Origin: Oligoflexia bacterium
GTDB lineage: Bacteria; Bdellovibrionota; UBA1018; CAIPTA01
Length of the DNA stretch: 64,000 bases
NCBI GenBank assembly: GCA_023954355.1
Contig: JAMLID010000011.1
Span: 26,349 to 90,348, forward strand
Direction: 5' to 3'
In this document: positions 17,350 to 27,600 of the stretch, piece by piece
Numbering within the stretch: the first letter of the stretch is position 1
Layout of the letters: the number at the start of each line of letters is the position of its first letter
The notes under the pieces: model-generated
Told to the model about the DNA's origin: nothing
Seen by the model: only the letters and a program-made list of their open reading frames with translations
Database searches by the model: none
Position numbers and translations under genes: made by a program

Positions 17350-18843
17350 ATGAAAATCCATGCTAAAGCAAACTTTAATAACGCTACCGAGAACACTCAT
17401 ATCATCGGAGTATTTAGCGCGGATGGGAAAACTAAATTCAGTACGACTCACGACGAATTTGACGACTTTTTATCCACATTACACGAACAAGGCGTATTTC
17501 AAGCTAAAAAGGCGCAAGTATACTTCGTACGTGCTCTTGATGATGCTTCCCCAAATTTACTTTTTGCTGGATTAGGCAAAGCAACAGAATGCACAGGAGA
17601 AAGCTTAAGAAGCCTCGGTGCCTTATTAGCAAAAAAGCTAGAGAGCGAGAAAATATCTGCCGCAGCCCTAGATTTAAGTTCATTCCTAATAAAGGGAATG
17701 GATAAAAAATTAAATACAGAAGCTGTAGCGCAATGCTTAGCTGAGGGTGCTCTTCTTTCTGCTTATAAATTCGATCATTACCAATCAGAGAAAAAACCTT
17801 TCAAGTTAGAAAATGTTTTTTTCTACTCTGATAAAAAAGGCCAAAATGCTACAAAAAATGCGATCGCTCAGGCTGAAATTTGTGCAGATTCTGTATTCAT
17901 CGCTAGAGATTTATCAAACGAGCCGGGCTCTCACTTAACACCCATGGAATTAGCTAAACGCACACAGCAGTTTGCTAAAAAATATCATTTGAGCTGCAAA
18001 ATTTTAGATAAAAAAACATTAGAAAAAGAAAAAATGGGAGCACTCTTAGGTGTTGGCCAAGGTTCTACTAACCCACCTTGCTTAATTGTTCTTGAACACA
18101 AACCAAAAGGAGCGAAGAAAAAAATAGCTCTTGTAGGTAAAGCTGTAACCTTTGATAGTGGTGGTATATCAATAAAGCCAGGCCAAGGAATGGAAGACAT
18201 GAAGCATGATATGAGCGGTGGGGCTGATGTTATTGCAGCAACAATTCTTGCAGCTCGCTCTAAATGCAAAAATCATATTCTCTGTGTTGTTCCTGCAGCT
18301 GAAAATATGCCTGATGGGAATGCGATTGTTCCATCAACAGTTTTAAAAACAAGAAATGGAAAAACAATCGAAGTACAAAATACCGATGCAGAAGGACGAT
18401 TAATTCTTTCAGATGCCCTAGACTATGCACAAGACACAAAATTAGATGCGATAGTTGATGTCGCTACTTTAACTGGTGCAGTAGTTCTTGCGCTCTCAAG
18501 TGTTGCTGCTGGGTTAATGGGTAACGACCCCGCTACTTTAGAAAAATTTAAGAAATGTGCAGAAGAAACAGAAGAACGCTTTGTAGAGCTTCCTATTTTC
18601 CAAGAGTATATAGACGACATTAAAAGTAAAGTGGCCGATATTAAAAATATAGGTGGAGATAGAGGCGCCGGCTCACAAAAAGCTGGGGCTTTCTTAAAAG
18701 AATTTATTAAAGATGGAAATAAGTGGATTCACTTAGATATTGCTGGGACCGCCTGGAGCAATGGTAAGTCTCCCTACAATCCTGCCTATGGTGCAACAGG
18801 ACACTCAGTAAGAACTTTGGCAAAATTTGCCATGACCTTATAG
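17350..18843 (+). CDS. pepA: leucyl aminopeptidase (M17 family)
   Basis: 497 aa from ATG 17350, chosen because AAAGGAA lies 5 nt upstream; an in-frame ATG at 17335 has no such site. The C-terminal catalytic domain has the signature NTDAEGRL and the metal-binding residues in VGKAVTFDSGG and DMKHDMSGG. The hexameric cytoplasmic enzyme removes N-terminal amino acids from peptides with two metal ions; some PepA proteins also bind DNA in site-specific recombination. It is followed by asnS after 7 nt. A perfect DnaA box (17470-17478) falls in its coding sequence. Confidence 0.95.
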   Translation: MKIHAKANFNNATENTHIIGVFSADGKTKFSTTHDEFDDFLSTLHEQGVFQAKKAQVYFVRALDDASPNLLFAGLGKATECTGESLRSLGALLAKKLESEKISAAALDLSSFLIKGMDKKLNTEAVAQCLAEGALLSAYKFDHYQSEKKPFKLENVFFYSDKKGQNATKNAIAQAEICADSVFIARDLSNEPGSHLTPMELAKRTQQFAKKYHLSCKILDKKTLEKEKMGALLGVGQGSTNPPCLIVLEHKPKGAKKKIALVGKAVTFDSGGISIKPGQGMEDMKHDMSGGADVIAATILAARSKCKNHILCVVPAAENMPDGNAIVPSTVLKTRNGKTIEVQNTDAEGRLILSDALDYAQDTKLDAIVDVATLTGAVVLALSSVAAGLMGNDPATLEKFKKCAEETEERFVELPIFQEYIDDIKSKVADIKNIGGDRGAGSQKAGAFLKEFIKDGNKWIHLDIAGTAWSNGKSPYNPAYGATGHSVRTLAKFAMTL

Positions 18844-18850
18844 GATTTTT

Positions 18851-20155
18851 ATGAAAACGATTCGTATTTCAGAAGCAAAAAACTTTGTAGGTGAAACCGT
18901 ACAACTCAAGGGCTGGGTTTATAATCATCGCTCTTCAGGAAAAGTTCGTTTCATAGAGTTAAGAGATGGCTCTACAGAGACAATTCAATGTGTTGTTTTT
19001 AACGGTACCTGTGATGAGGCAAGCTTCAATCTATCCGCAGAAATCACCCAAGAAAGCGCGATGATAATTACTGGACTCGTAAAAGCTCATCCTAAAAAAG
19101 AAGGTGTCTACGAGCTTGATGTGCATAAATTAGAGCTCATTCAAAAGGCAGAAGCAAATTATCCAATTTCTCATAAAGAACATGGGCCAGAATTTTTGAT
19201 GCAGAATCGACACCTTTGGTTGCGCACACCTAGACAAGTTGCTATTGCCCGCACTAGAGCAAGTATTATTAAATCTATTCGAGATTTTTTTGATTCTCGC
19301 GATTTCGTCTTAATGGATGCGCCTATTTTGACTCCTTCTGCTTGTGAAGGCACTTCTACGCTATTCGAAACAGAGTACTTTGAAGAAAAAGCCTATCTTA
19401 GCCAAAGTGGACAACTCTACGGAGAAGTCGGTGCCATGGCTTTTGGTCGCACCTATGTATTTGGTCCAACGTTTAGAGCTGAAAAATCTAAAACGAGAAA
19501 GCACTTAACAGAATTTTGGATGGTCGAACCGGAAATCGCCTATTGGTCATTAGAAGAAAATATGACGTTAGGGGAAGAATTCGTAGTTCAAATTATGAAA
19601 GACGTTCTTTCTCGAAATAAGAAAGAGCTAACTATCTTACAAAGAGATATTCCTACACTCGAAAAAATTGCTGAAGGTGGATTCCCTCGTGTGCACTATA
19701 ACGACTGTGTAGAAATGCTTAATAAGAATGGCCACACTTTCAAATGGGGAGATGATTTTGGTGCTCCAGAAGAAACTAAAATTGGAAATCTTTTTGGAGA
19801 TAAACCTGTTTGGATTCATCACTTTCCTAAAGATATTAAAAGCTTTTACTTTAAGAAAGACGCTGAAGATCCGCGCTACGCCCTCGGCTGTGACCTAATC
19901 GCTCCTCACGGCTGGGGAGAAATTATTGGTGGCGGCATCAGAGAAGAAAACTACGAAACTCTTAAAAATGCCATTGTGGAACACAAATTGAATCTCGAAG
20001 ACTATCAATGGTATCTAGATCTTCGTGCTTATGGATCTGTCCCCCATGGCGGCTTTGGCCTTGGACTTGAGCGTGCAGTTTCTTGGGTGTGTGGACTAGA
20101 GCATATTCGCGAAACCATAGCATTCCCAAGAATGCTCAACTACCTAAGACCGTAG
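18851..20155 (+). CDS. asnS: asparaginyl-tRNA synthetase
   Basis: 434 aa, usual length for bacterial AsnRS. An N-terminal OB-fold anticodon-binding domain (LKGWVYNHRSSGKVRFIELRDG) precedes the class II catalytic core with motif 2 (FGPTFRAEKSKTRKHL) and motif 3 (GFGLGLERAV). It charges tRNA-Asn with asparagine in the cytoplasm. The gene lies between pepA (7 nt) and trmL (1 nt), in a housekeeping operon. Presence of AsnRS means the indirect transamidation route is not needed for Asn-tRNA. Confidence 0.95.
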   Translation: MKTIRISEAKNFVGETVQLKGWVYNHRSSGKVRFIELRDGSTETIQCVVFNGTCDEASFNLSAEITQESAMIITGLVKAHPKKEGVYELDVHKLELIQKAEANYPISHKEHGPEFLMQNRHLWLRTPRQVAIARTRASIIKSIRDFFDSRDFVLMDAPILTPSACEGTSTLFETEYFEEKAYLSQSGQLYGEVGAMAFGRTYVFGPTFRAEKSKTRKHLTEFWMVEPEIAYWSLEENMTLGEEFVVQIMKDVLSRNKKELTILQRDIPTLEKIAEGGFPRVHYNDCVEMLNKNGHTFKWGDDFGAPEETKIGNLFGDKPVWIHHFPKDIKSFYFKKDAEDPRYALGCDLIAPHGWGEIIGGGIREENYETLKNAIVEHKLNLEDYQWYLDLRAYGSVPHGGFGLGLERAVSWVCGLEHIRETIAFPRMLNYLRP

Positions 20156-20156
20156 A

Positions 20157-20621
20157 ATGCATATTGTCCTCTACGAGCCACAGATTCCTCCCAATACAGG
20201 AAATATTGGGAGACTCTGTCTTGCTACAAAATCAACCCTTCATTTAATTGAACCTTTAGCTTTTGATATTTCTGAAAAATCTGTACGTAGAGCGGGGCTA
20301 GATTATTGGAAGCATGTAGACTTAAAAATGTATAAAAATTATGACTGCTTTGTAGCAGAACAGCCTTCTTCTGCACGATTTTGGTATTTTACAAAATTCG
20401 CACAAAAGTCTTTGTATGAAGTTGAATTCTCTCAAGACGACTACCTTATTTTCGGCAGAGAAACTTCTGGGCTTCCTGAAAATATTCAAAATACTGTTTC
20501 TGACTCTCAAAAAATCCGCATTCCCATGCCAGGAAGTGAGCACGTGCGAAGTTTAAACCTAGCTGGAGCTGCGCACATTGCTCTCTATGAAGCATTAAGA
20601 CAGACGAATCAACTGCATTAA
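20157..20621 (+). CDS. trmL: tRNA (cytidine(34)-2'-O)-methyltransferase
   Basis: 154 aa, SPOUT-class methyltransferase of the TrmL/CspR group. The N-terminal MHIVLYEPQIPPNTGNIGR stretch and the C-terminal knot motifs LIFGRETSGLP, IRIPM and RSLNLAGAAHIALYEA are complete. The enzyme 2'-O-methylates the wobble position of tRNA-Leu isoacceptors. It starts 1 nt after the asnS stop, so it is translationally coupled. A rho-independent terminator follows. Confidence 0.93.
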   Translation: MHIVLYEPQIPPNTGNIGRLCLATKSTLHLIEPLAFDISEKSVRRAGLDYWKHVDLKMYKNYDCFVAEQPSSARFWYFTKFAQKSLYEVEFSQDDYLIFGRETSGLPENIQNTVSDSQKIRIPMPGSEHVRSLNLAGAAHIALYEALRQTNQLH

Positions 20622-20640
20622 AGGCTGTATTTTCAACACA

Positions 20641-20672
20641 AAAAAACCCGTCTTTTAAACGGGCTTTTTGAG
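20641..20672. terminator. rho-independent terminator, bidirectional
   Basis: CCCGT and ACGGG form a 5-bp stem with a 7-nt loop, flanked by an A run on the left and CTTTTTG on the right. It lies between the convergent ends of trmL and rpsI and can serve both directions. Confidence 0.85.
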
Positions 20673-20711
20673 TTTAGCCCAACGAAGATATTGGGAATTT
20701 TAAGAAGCTGA

Positions 20712-21107
20712 TTAACGTTTCGAGAATTGGAATCGCTTTCTTGCTCCAGCTCTTCCTGGTTTCTTTCTCTCTACTTCTCTTGAATCTCTCGTTAAGAGAC
20801 CTTCCTTTTTCAAGATAGAACGCACACTTGGATCTATCTCAAGAATCGCTTTAGAGATTGCATGTCTTGTAGCGCCAGCCTGACCTGATGGGCCGCCACC
20901 TCTTACGTTCACATTGATGTCGTATTTATCCTGAGTATTTGTCAAAACAAGAGGCTGCTGAACTACAAGTCGGCTAGTAGCTCTTGTGAAGTATTCTTCC
21001 ATTGGTTTGTGGTTTACGGTGATTTTCCCACTTCCCTTTTTAACATAAGCTCTAGCTTGTGATGATTTTCTCTTACCAACTGAATGGGTTTGCTGAACAG
21101 TTGCCAT
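20712..21107 (-). CDS. rpsI: 30S ribosomal protein S9
   Basis: 131 aa, normal length. It carries VGKRKSSQARAYV near the N-terminus, NVRGGGPSGQAGATRHAI in the middle, and the conserved basic tail ending KRFQFSKR whose terminal residues contact P-site tRNA. It follows rplM by 1 nt in the universal rplM-rpsI operon. Confidence 0.98.
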   Translation of the reverse strand: MATVQQTHSVGKRKSSQARAYVKKGSGKITVNHKPMEEYFTRATSRLVVQQPLVLTNTQDKYDINVNVRGGGPSGQAGATRHAISKAILEIDPSVRSILKKEGLLTRDSREVERKKPGRAGARKRFQFSKR

Positions 21108-21108
21108 A

Positions 21109-21564
21109 CTATGCGTTTACCTTTCCTGAAGCCTTAATTGAAACTGCTTTTGGGTTTTGAACTGCGTGAGGATGCTTATCTCCACAATAAACTTTAAGCT
21201 TCATCAACTGTCTGCGAGCCAAGCTTTTGTTTTTGGGAAGCATACCCTTAACTGCTAGTCTTACAATCTCAGCAGGATTTTTTTCTAACATCTCTTTTGC
21301 TGTGCGAGTTTTTAATCCGCCAACATAACCTGTGTGACGATGATAAACTTTATCGTTCCATTTGTTACCGCTGAAACTTACTTTGTCAGCATTTAAAACA
21401 ATAACATAATCGCCAGTATCAATATTCGGAGAATAAGTTGGCTTGTGTTTTCCCATCAAAAATGTTGCTAAGTTTGTAGCTAAACGACCGACATTTAAAT
21501 CTTTTGCGTCTACCACTAACCAATTGCGAGAAATTTCGTTTTTCTTTGTGAATTGCGTTGCCAT
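21109..21564 (-). CDS. rplM: 50S ribosomal protein L13
   Basis: 151 aa. The WLVVDAKDLNVGRLAT, GDYVIVLNADKV, YRHTGYVGGLK and VKGMLPKN blocks identify L13, an early assembly protein of the large subunit. It is the first gene of the rplM-rpsI operon. A promoter candidate lies about 100 nt upstream, leaving a leader of roughly 90 nt that could be used for autogenous control. Confidence 0.98.
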   Translation of the reverse strand: MATQFTKKNEISRNWLVVDAKDLNVGRLATNLATFLMGKHKPTYSPNIDTGDYVIVLNADKVSFSGNKWNDKVYHRHTGYVGGLKTRTAKEMLEKNPAEIVRLAVKGMLPKNKSLARRQLMKLKVYCGDKHPHAVQNPKAVSIKASGKVNA

Positions 21565-21660
21565 AATTTTTTAAACCTTCAAAAATTCTATAAATAGGGC
21601 TAAATCTACTTCCAATAGAAGCCTTAAAACCGATCAATGGTCTAAACCCTAAGAGACCTA

Positions 21661-21689
21661 TAGATATGGCAGTGTAGGCAGTTGGTCAA
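21661..21689 (-). promoter_or_regulatory. candidate promoter of rplM-rpsI
   Basis: Reading the minus strand, TTGACC (21684-21689) is followed after 17 nt by TATCTA (21661-21666). The -35 matches the sigma-70 consensus in 5 of 6 positions, but the -10 is weak. The position, about 100 nt before the rplM start, fits. Confidence 0.5.
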
Positions 21690-21831
21690 GAGCTTTCCCC
21701 TTTATTTTCATGCTAAATAAAGAGTTTTCTCATTTTTTTACCCACAAAAAACTACGAATCGGCACATACCGCAAGACAACCCCCGTAAATAAATATAACT
21801 AGCTGAAATTTAAGAATATTTAGTAGTTTCA

Positions 21832-23037
21832 CTAAAATGAACCAATAGAAAAGTGTATCTTAAATCGATCTACAGAAGCACCGCCACTTACACCAGCTGA
21901 CTCTCTAGTATCTCCCACGACTCCATCTCCTTGAAGCTTCCAAGCAAAATCAAGGGCTACTGGACCAACAGGAGTAATATAACGCAATCCAGCACCAGCA
22001 GAACTCCTTAGCTTTCTGGGCTCAAAGCTAAACCGATCGACCATCAAGTTACCGGCATCTAAAAAAATGGCGCTTCCTAAAGAGCCAGATATAGGAATTC
22101 GAAATTCTGCTCGGTAATTTAGAGATCCTAAAACACCAAAAATAGTCTTATTGGTTTCTACCTCAATACTATCTTCTCCATATCCACGAATAGAGCCAAT
22201 GCCTCCTAATCTGAATAATTTAAACGGCGGAATTTCTATATCTCTTATATTCGATCGTTCCCAACCCATATTTACTGCAGCGGCAAAAACGATCCCTCCT
22301 GGAATAGGAAAATAGGCAGAGTTATTACTTGTTGTTCGATAAAAATCTACATTTCGTCTTGAACCAAAATATTTAGATGCCCACTCAAATCTATTGATAG
22401 AGTAAAAACCAGTTGATGGGTTGTACTTATCATTTCTTGAATCAATGATAATCCCAGGAGTCATCGAACCAATGATATCTGTACCGACATAACTTGCGTA
22501 CGAATCGCCTTGAGGGTTAAAAATTTCTACTCGCTCATATGAATACTCTAAGAACCCAGATAAATATTTACTAAATTCTCGCCTCAATCCGACAGAAACG
22601 CGATTTACTTTCGCATCAAAACCAGAGTACTGCCGCTTAATCACGTTTAGGTTCGAAGTAAAAACAACAGGCCAATTTGCTAAGTATGGTTCTTTAAATC
22701 CAATAGAAAAATTGTACTCAGGAAATCGATACCCATTATTATCCATTCGTCTATTAAATACGGCTCTTGCGTTGACGGTACGATTCCAACCACCTAAATT
22801 TTGATAGGCGACTTCAAATCCTAAACGAAGACCCAAGTCATTTCTAAATCCAGGGGTAATTTGAAAGCTCCCGGGTGAAGCCTCTTTAATTAAAACTAGA
22901 ATGTCTTTGACTGAATTAGAGCCTGGTCTATCAATTGGACTAATTGTAACAGATGAAAATAAATTTAATTTTCTCAAATTTTCTTCAGCTTCAATAATCA
23001 GAGGCCTTGTTAATACATCGCCATCTATAAAGAGCAT
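21832..23037 (-). CDS. TamA/BamA-family outer-membrane beta-barrel, C-terminal part of a disrupted gene
   Basis: 401 aa. This is the last POTRA half and the 16-strand barrel of an Omp85-family protein: it has GGIGSIRGYGEDS (the lid-loop region, RGY-type motif) and ends in a C-terminal Phe, the usual barrel recognition signal. It has no signal peptide of its own. Reading upstream in the same frame for 13 more codons gives GNKKTHARVVVRE, typical for the end of a POTRA, until a TAA stop at 23077-23079. The N-terminal POTRA part is the next entry. The two parts are one gene of about 945 codons split by two nearby frame changes. Confidence 0.85.
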   Translation of the reverse strand: MLFIDGDVLTRPLIIEAEENLRKLNLFSSVTISPIDRPGSNSVKDILVLIKEASPGSFQITPGFRNDLGLRLGFEVAYQNLGGWNRTVNARAVFNRRMDNNGYRFPEYNFSIGFKEPYLANWPVVFTSNLNVIKRQYSGFDAKVNRVSVGLRREFSKYLSGFLEYSYERVEIFNPQGDSYASYVGTDIIGSMTPGIIIDSRNDKYNPSTGFYSINRFEWASKYFGSRRNVDFYRTTSNNSAYFPIPGGIVFAAAVNMGWERSNIRDIEIPPFKLFRLGGIGSIRGYGEDSIEVETNKTIFGVLGSLNYRAEFRIPISGSLGSAIFLDAGNLMVDRFSFEPRKLRSSAGAGLRYITPVGPVALDFAWKLQGDGVVGDTRESAGVSGGASVDRFKIHFSIGSF

Positions 23038-23076
23038 CTCTCGAACTACTACTCTTGCATGAGTTTTTTTATTTCC

Positions 23077-24663
23077 TTAACTATGATTTCTCCGACAGTA
23101 AAACTGCGGACCTTCATCTACCTCTACCAATAAGTCTACATTACTATTGTCTCGAGAATACTTAACTATGCTATCAGACCCTTCATTTGCAATTTGAGCA
23201 TTTAGATATCCAATTTCTCCATATTTTTCTTTGATTTGAATAAGACCATTTTCAAATTCGAAAATGTTAAATGGCTCATCTAATTTTACCTTTAAAAAAG
23301 ATAAAATTTCTTGTTCTGATAAGTTTTTGTTTCCATCAATGGTGATTGATTTAATTCTCGACTGTATGCCTTCGTTAAAAAGAATCGACACATTCACTTC
23401 TGTTCGTTCTTCATTAAAATCAGCTTTTATAAATTCAAGCCGCGCAGATAGAAATCCTTTAGACTGTAAGTATTCAACTACCAGCTCACTAGCTAATTGA
23501 ACCCCCTCTTCCTGATAAAACCCTCTTTGCACAATTCTAGACGCAGAATTGTTAAAAACTTTTTCAATCTCTTCTTTACTGAAAGAATAAATACCGTCTA
23601 TTCTTAGACTTTTCATTCTAACCTTTTCGTTCTCTTCTATGATGACACTAACATATCTAATTCCACGATTTGCATCATCTCTAACCAAAGTAGAAACATT
23701 GATATTCACATAACCAATCTTTTCGTATTCTTCTTCAATTCTTCTTTTAACAGAATTTAAGTACTCAGCCCCTGAGGTCACTTCTTTCAATTCGCTAACG
23801 AAATTCATTAATTCTCTATATGAAAAAAGATTATTACCTCGAAACCCGAATCGAATTCTATTTCCGTAATCGATGCGAATAACTAAACCTACTTTACCTG
23901 AAGCATCTACTTTATATTCTAGCGCCGGGTCTTTAGAGATAAGAAAATCGTGATCTCGAAGCCAATCTTTAATGTTTTTCAATCCATCTAAAACCTTATC
24001 TCTTTGTATTTTATCTCCAACACGCAAACCAAAAATTTCACGAATATCTCTTTCATACCTTGCCTTCAGAGCTGGCAATTCTATGGTTTCTATCGGAGAA
24101 ATTTCTAGACTATCAAGATATGTTGGGTCACCTTCAAAAATCGTAAATAACAATTCTTTTTTTCGTTCATCAAAATTCGCTTTAATATCTGTAGCGAAAT
24201 AGCCTTGTTTACCATAATAGGCAATTAGCTTCTGAACAGCTATTTCGGTTAGCTTAGGCTCGTAATCAAAGCCCTCTTTGAAGTCGATTAAGGTTTCAAG
24301 TGCATTTGCACTGATATCACGATTTCCCATAAAAGAAATTTTTTCAATTTTTTGTTTCTTTTTATAAAAAACCTTTAATTCAACTCCACGTGAAATTTTT
24401 CTTGCAGATATTCTTAAAAAAGAATCTCCCTCATTCTCGTGATGCCACAGTAAAATATTTTTAACTAAAAAAGGACTAAATGAAGTACCTATTGTTCGAC
24501 TAATCCGAGTATCTATATTTTCTGGCAATGAGTCTCCCTCATAAGAGATAGAAAGAACTTGTAACCCTTTCATAGAGTTTAGTTCACTACTTCCTACACT
24601 TGCGAAAACTACTTTAAGCGACATGAAGAGCAATAAAAAGCATAGAAAGAAATTCTTTTTCAT
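23077..24663 (-). CDS. TamA/BamA-family protein, N-terminal POTRA part of a disrupted gene
   Basis: 528 aa from ATG 24663, which overlaps the tamB stop as ATGA and has GGGGA upstream. A signal peptide (MKKNFFLCFLLLFMSLKVVFA) is followed by about five POTRA repeats (for example KIEKISFMGNRDIS, RIKSITIDGNKNLS). Pairing with tamB immediately upstream suggests TamA, the outer-membrane partner of TamB in envelope lipid transport and autotransporter insertion, though the number of POTRAs exceeds the three of enterobacterial TamA. The frame ends early after DEGPQFY with an unrelated CRRNHS tail; removing one T from a TTTT run restores TVGEIIV. See findings. Confidence 0.85.
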   Translation of the reverse strand: MKKNFFLCFLLLFMSLKVVFASVGSSELNSMKGLQVLSISYEGDSLPENIDTRISRTIGTSFSPFLVKNILLWHHENEGDSFLRISARKISRGVELKVFYKKKQKIEKISFMGNRDISANALETLIDFKEGFDYEPKLTEIAVQKLIAYYGKQGYFATDIKANFDERKKELLFTIFEGDPTYLDSLEISPIETIELPALKARYERDIREIFGLRVGDKIQRDKVLDGLKNIKDWLRDHDFLISKDPALEYKVDASGKVGLVIRIDYGNRIRFGFRGNNLFSYRELMNFVSELKEVTSGAEYLNSVKRRIEEEYEKIGYVNINVSTLVRDDANRGIRYVSVIIEENEKVRMKSLRIDGIYSFSKEEIEKVFNNSASRIVQRGFYQEEGVQLASELVVEYLQSKGFLSARLEFIKADFNEERTEVNVSILFNEGIQSRIKSITIDGNKNLSEQEILSFLKVKLDEPFNIFEFENGLIQIKEKYGEIGYLNAQIANEGSDSIVKYSRDNSNVDLLVEVDEGPQFYCRRNHS

Positions 24664-27600
24664 TTGAATCCCCATCTAAACTTTAAATCTCCGCCAAAAG
24701 AACTCGTTTGCTGCTTAACATCTAACTCTGGTTCTTGCTCATAAACTGCACTTACAGATGTTCGAGAACCTAAATGATATTCAAGCCGAGCATCTACTTC
24801 TTGACCTTGCGTAGAACCCAGAGTTCCACCAAATGCAGCTTCTAAATTTTTAACGATTTGAGTTTGAATATACACCTTTGGAGCAGCAGCACTTGTTTGA
24901 TCGTTTCTTCTAAGTAAATTCGCATTACCATCATTAATAGATGGTTGTACTGAGACCTTGATGCCTTTTTGCTGTAAATTTTGGCTTAATTGTAGTTGTT
25001 CCAACAAAATCGAACCAACCTCTGAATATGTTATTGCAGAAGTGTCACTTGAGCGTAGTCTCTTAGTATCTTCTCCTCTATAACCAAAAGCCAACAAAGA
25101 GATGATATCTTCTTGAGCCAAAGAAGGTGAAGACGTTAGAGAGATTTTAGGTTTATCGATTGTACCGCTAGCAAAAATATTAATTTTGTAGGTATCTACG
25201 TTAGCAACTCCACCTACAGAAAATTGTGGGTTTAAAACTTCTGGGTTTGGCGCTCGAATATAAGCATGATCTAAAGTAAATGCCGTATTTCTAAATAAGA
25301 GTTTCCCTTTAACCAATTCAGCTCTAGCAATAATCTGAGGAGAAGCAAAAGTATTTAATAAAGTAAGCTCTCCTCTAAATTCAGCATCGAGTAAATTGTT
25401 GTCTACTACAACTCCGTTTTCTGCAATCGCTTTAATTTTAATTATATAAAAACTTTTCTCTCCATTAATTTTTTCTGGCAAGTATCTAGCCGTTTTCGCA
25501 CCAGACTTAGTAGCTACATCGAAATTGTTTCGCATCATCACTCTTTTAATTTTTGCTGTTCCGCCAAGAGTATATGGAGCTGCGTTTCCAGTAAAACTAA
25601 TTTTAGCCTCTCCTATTTCAATAAAATTTACAGGAACAAACTTCAAGCGGTTGTTGTTCATGTACGCGTCTATAAAGAATCTTGGTGCCTTATCCAAATA
25701 TAAATCTAATCCGCCTGTGAGTTGAACAACGCCACCGCCAAGTTGACCACTAAGGCTCTCGATAGAAACTCGATTTCCAGAAAGATTAATTTTCCCTTTA
25801 AGATTCTCTACCAAGGCATCTACTCCCTTTATTCTAAGCACTCCATCAGGAATAGAAAGCGAACCCATAAAGTTTGCTTGTGATAAAGATCCTTTAATTG
25901 CCAGATTTAAATCTAACGTTCCCTTAGATTCTTCTATAACTGGGCTGATAAATTCTAAAATTCTTAATGTACTATTACCGATTACAGAGTTCTCTACTTT
26001 TTTTCCTGACAAATCACCAGATAATGAAACCTTTAAATTCGTTTCCTCACCACTAAAATGAATAGGAGCATTTGTTTTTCCAAAGCCCTCATCAAACGAT
26101 ATCTGTATTGGCTTCTCTGCCTGTAATGAAACACCGCTTTTAAGCAATTTGAGATCTTGAATAAGAAATTTACCGTTAGATTTTGTCCAATTGGAACCAT
26201 GCCAATTCAATTCACCACCCATCCCTAAACGAAGTTCTAAGTTTGGGTCCAGGCAGATTTCTTTATTTAACAAACATAAAATAAATCCAATGTCTTTATT
26301 CTTACTATTAACTCTTAGAAAAGAACTCGAGGCAGTTTGAGATGATTTTTTAAAATCAAAATCTAAATCTTCACCAAAATGACCGGACATATTCGTTATG
26401 CCGTCTTTTGTTTCGACAAGAAAATCAAAATTATCTATGGGCTTAGTTCTAGCAAATACACTCTTAACCTCTATTGTTGTTTTGCTATTTAGTTTTTCCC
26501 ATGTACCTTTTCCATCTGATCTAAGAAAAAAAATACCATCTAACGGAATCCCAGTTGACGCAAAATAATCTATATTTCGTACCTTGCCCCTATCAGCCTC
26601 TACCCAATAAAGCATTTCATCAGTAAAGAGATTATAAGAAATTTCTCCCGTGATCTGCGTTTCGTATTTACGTGCTGAAATTGCCGAAGCATGAATTCTA
26701 TTATTTTTTAATTCAATTCTAGAACTAAAATCGTGAACAATCTCTCCTACATAACCTAAATTATTCCCTGTTAAATTCCCTGATATTTCTAAAGTCTCTA
26801 GGTCTTTAGAGTATGTTCCGCCGACTAAAACATTACCATTTATTGATCCTGTCATTCCATGAGGAATCCAAGATATTTTCTTTAACTGCACAGCAAATAT
26901 TTTAAAAATATCATTAGGATCTGAATCACTAAAATTAGCAGTTAATTCAATTTTTTCTTTCTCGCTCAAATCTACTTTTCCAGAAAGAAGATACGAAGAT
27001 CTATCGTGGCCACCCTCAATATCAATTAGTCGAATTTCATTATCGCCATCACGATAAGAAATGACACCCTTCGCTTTTCCAATATTAAAATTTCCGAATA
27101 CGGTATCTTTAGCATTGATTTCAAAATCCAATCGCACGGACTCAGATGGCCCACGAACTTTTAGATTTAAACTACCCACCCCTGAAACTAAATTACCGCC
27201 AATATCTTTTATTTCTTTACCTAAATCTATTAGCTCAGTAGTTGCGTCAATATTAAATCCATTTTTTTTATCAACTCGCCCTTTTCCACTTAACTGACCG
27301 CTTTCAAAAACTGCTAATAAATTGTTGATATTTACGCCGCCATCTTTCAAATCAACTTCTGCATTTAATTTAAATGGTGTCGTTGAAAATATTTTTTGAT
27401 AAGGGCGCTTGATGCCAAATTTTTGATTGTTTAATTCTAACTTCTGCACACTGAGATTTGGACGAATAATTAATGAATTTAAAGAAATTTTCTTTTGCGC
27501 CTCTCTTAATGCCAATGAAATATTGACGATTCCATCTGCCTCAAACTCTAAATTCGAAACATCCTTTTTAAGGTCACCAGAAAAATCTGAAAATTTAAAC

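Noticed and set aside
23037..23077. Programmed frameshifting as explanation of the tamA-like split
   Set aside because: Two changes of opposite sign would be needed within 25 nt and no slippery heptamer plus pseudoknot is visible; error or decay is simpler, though not proven.
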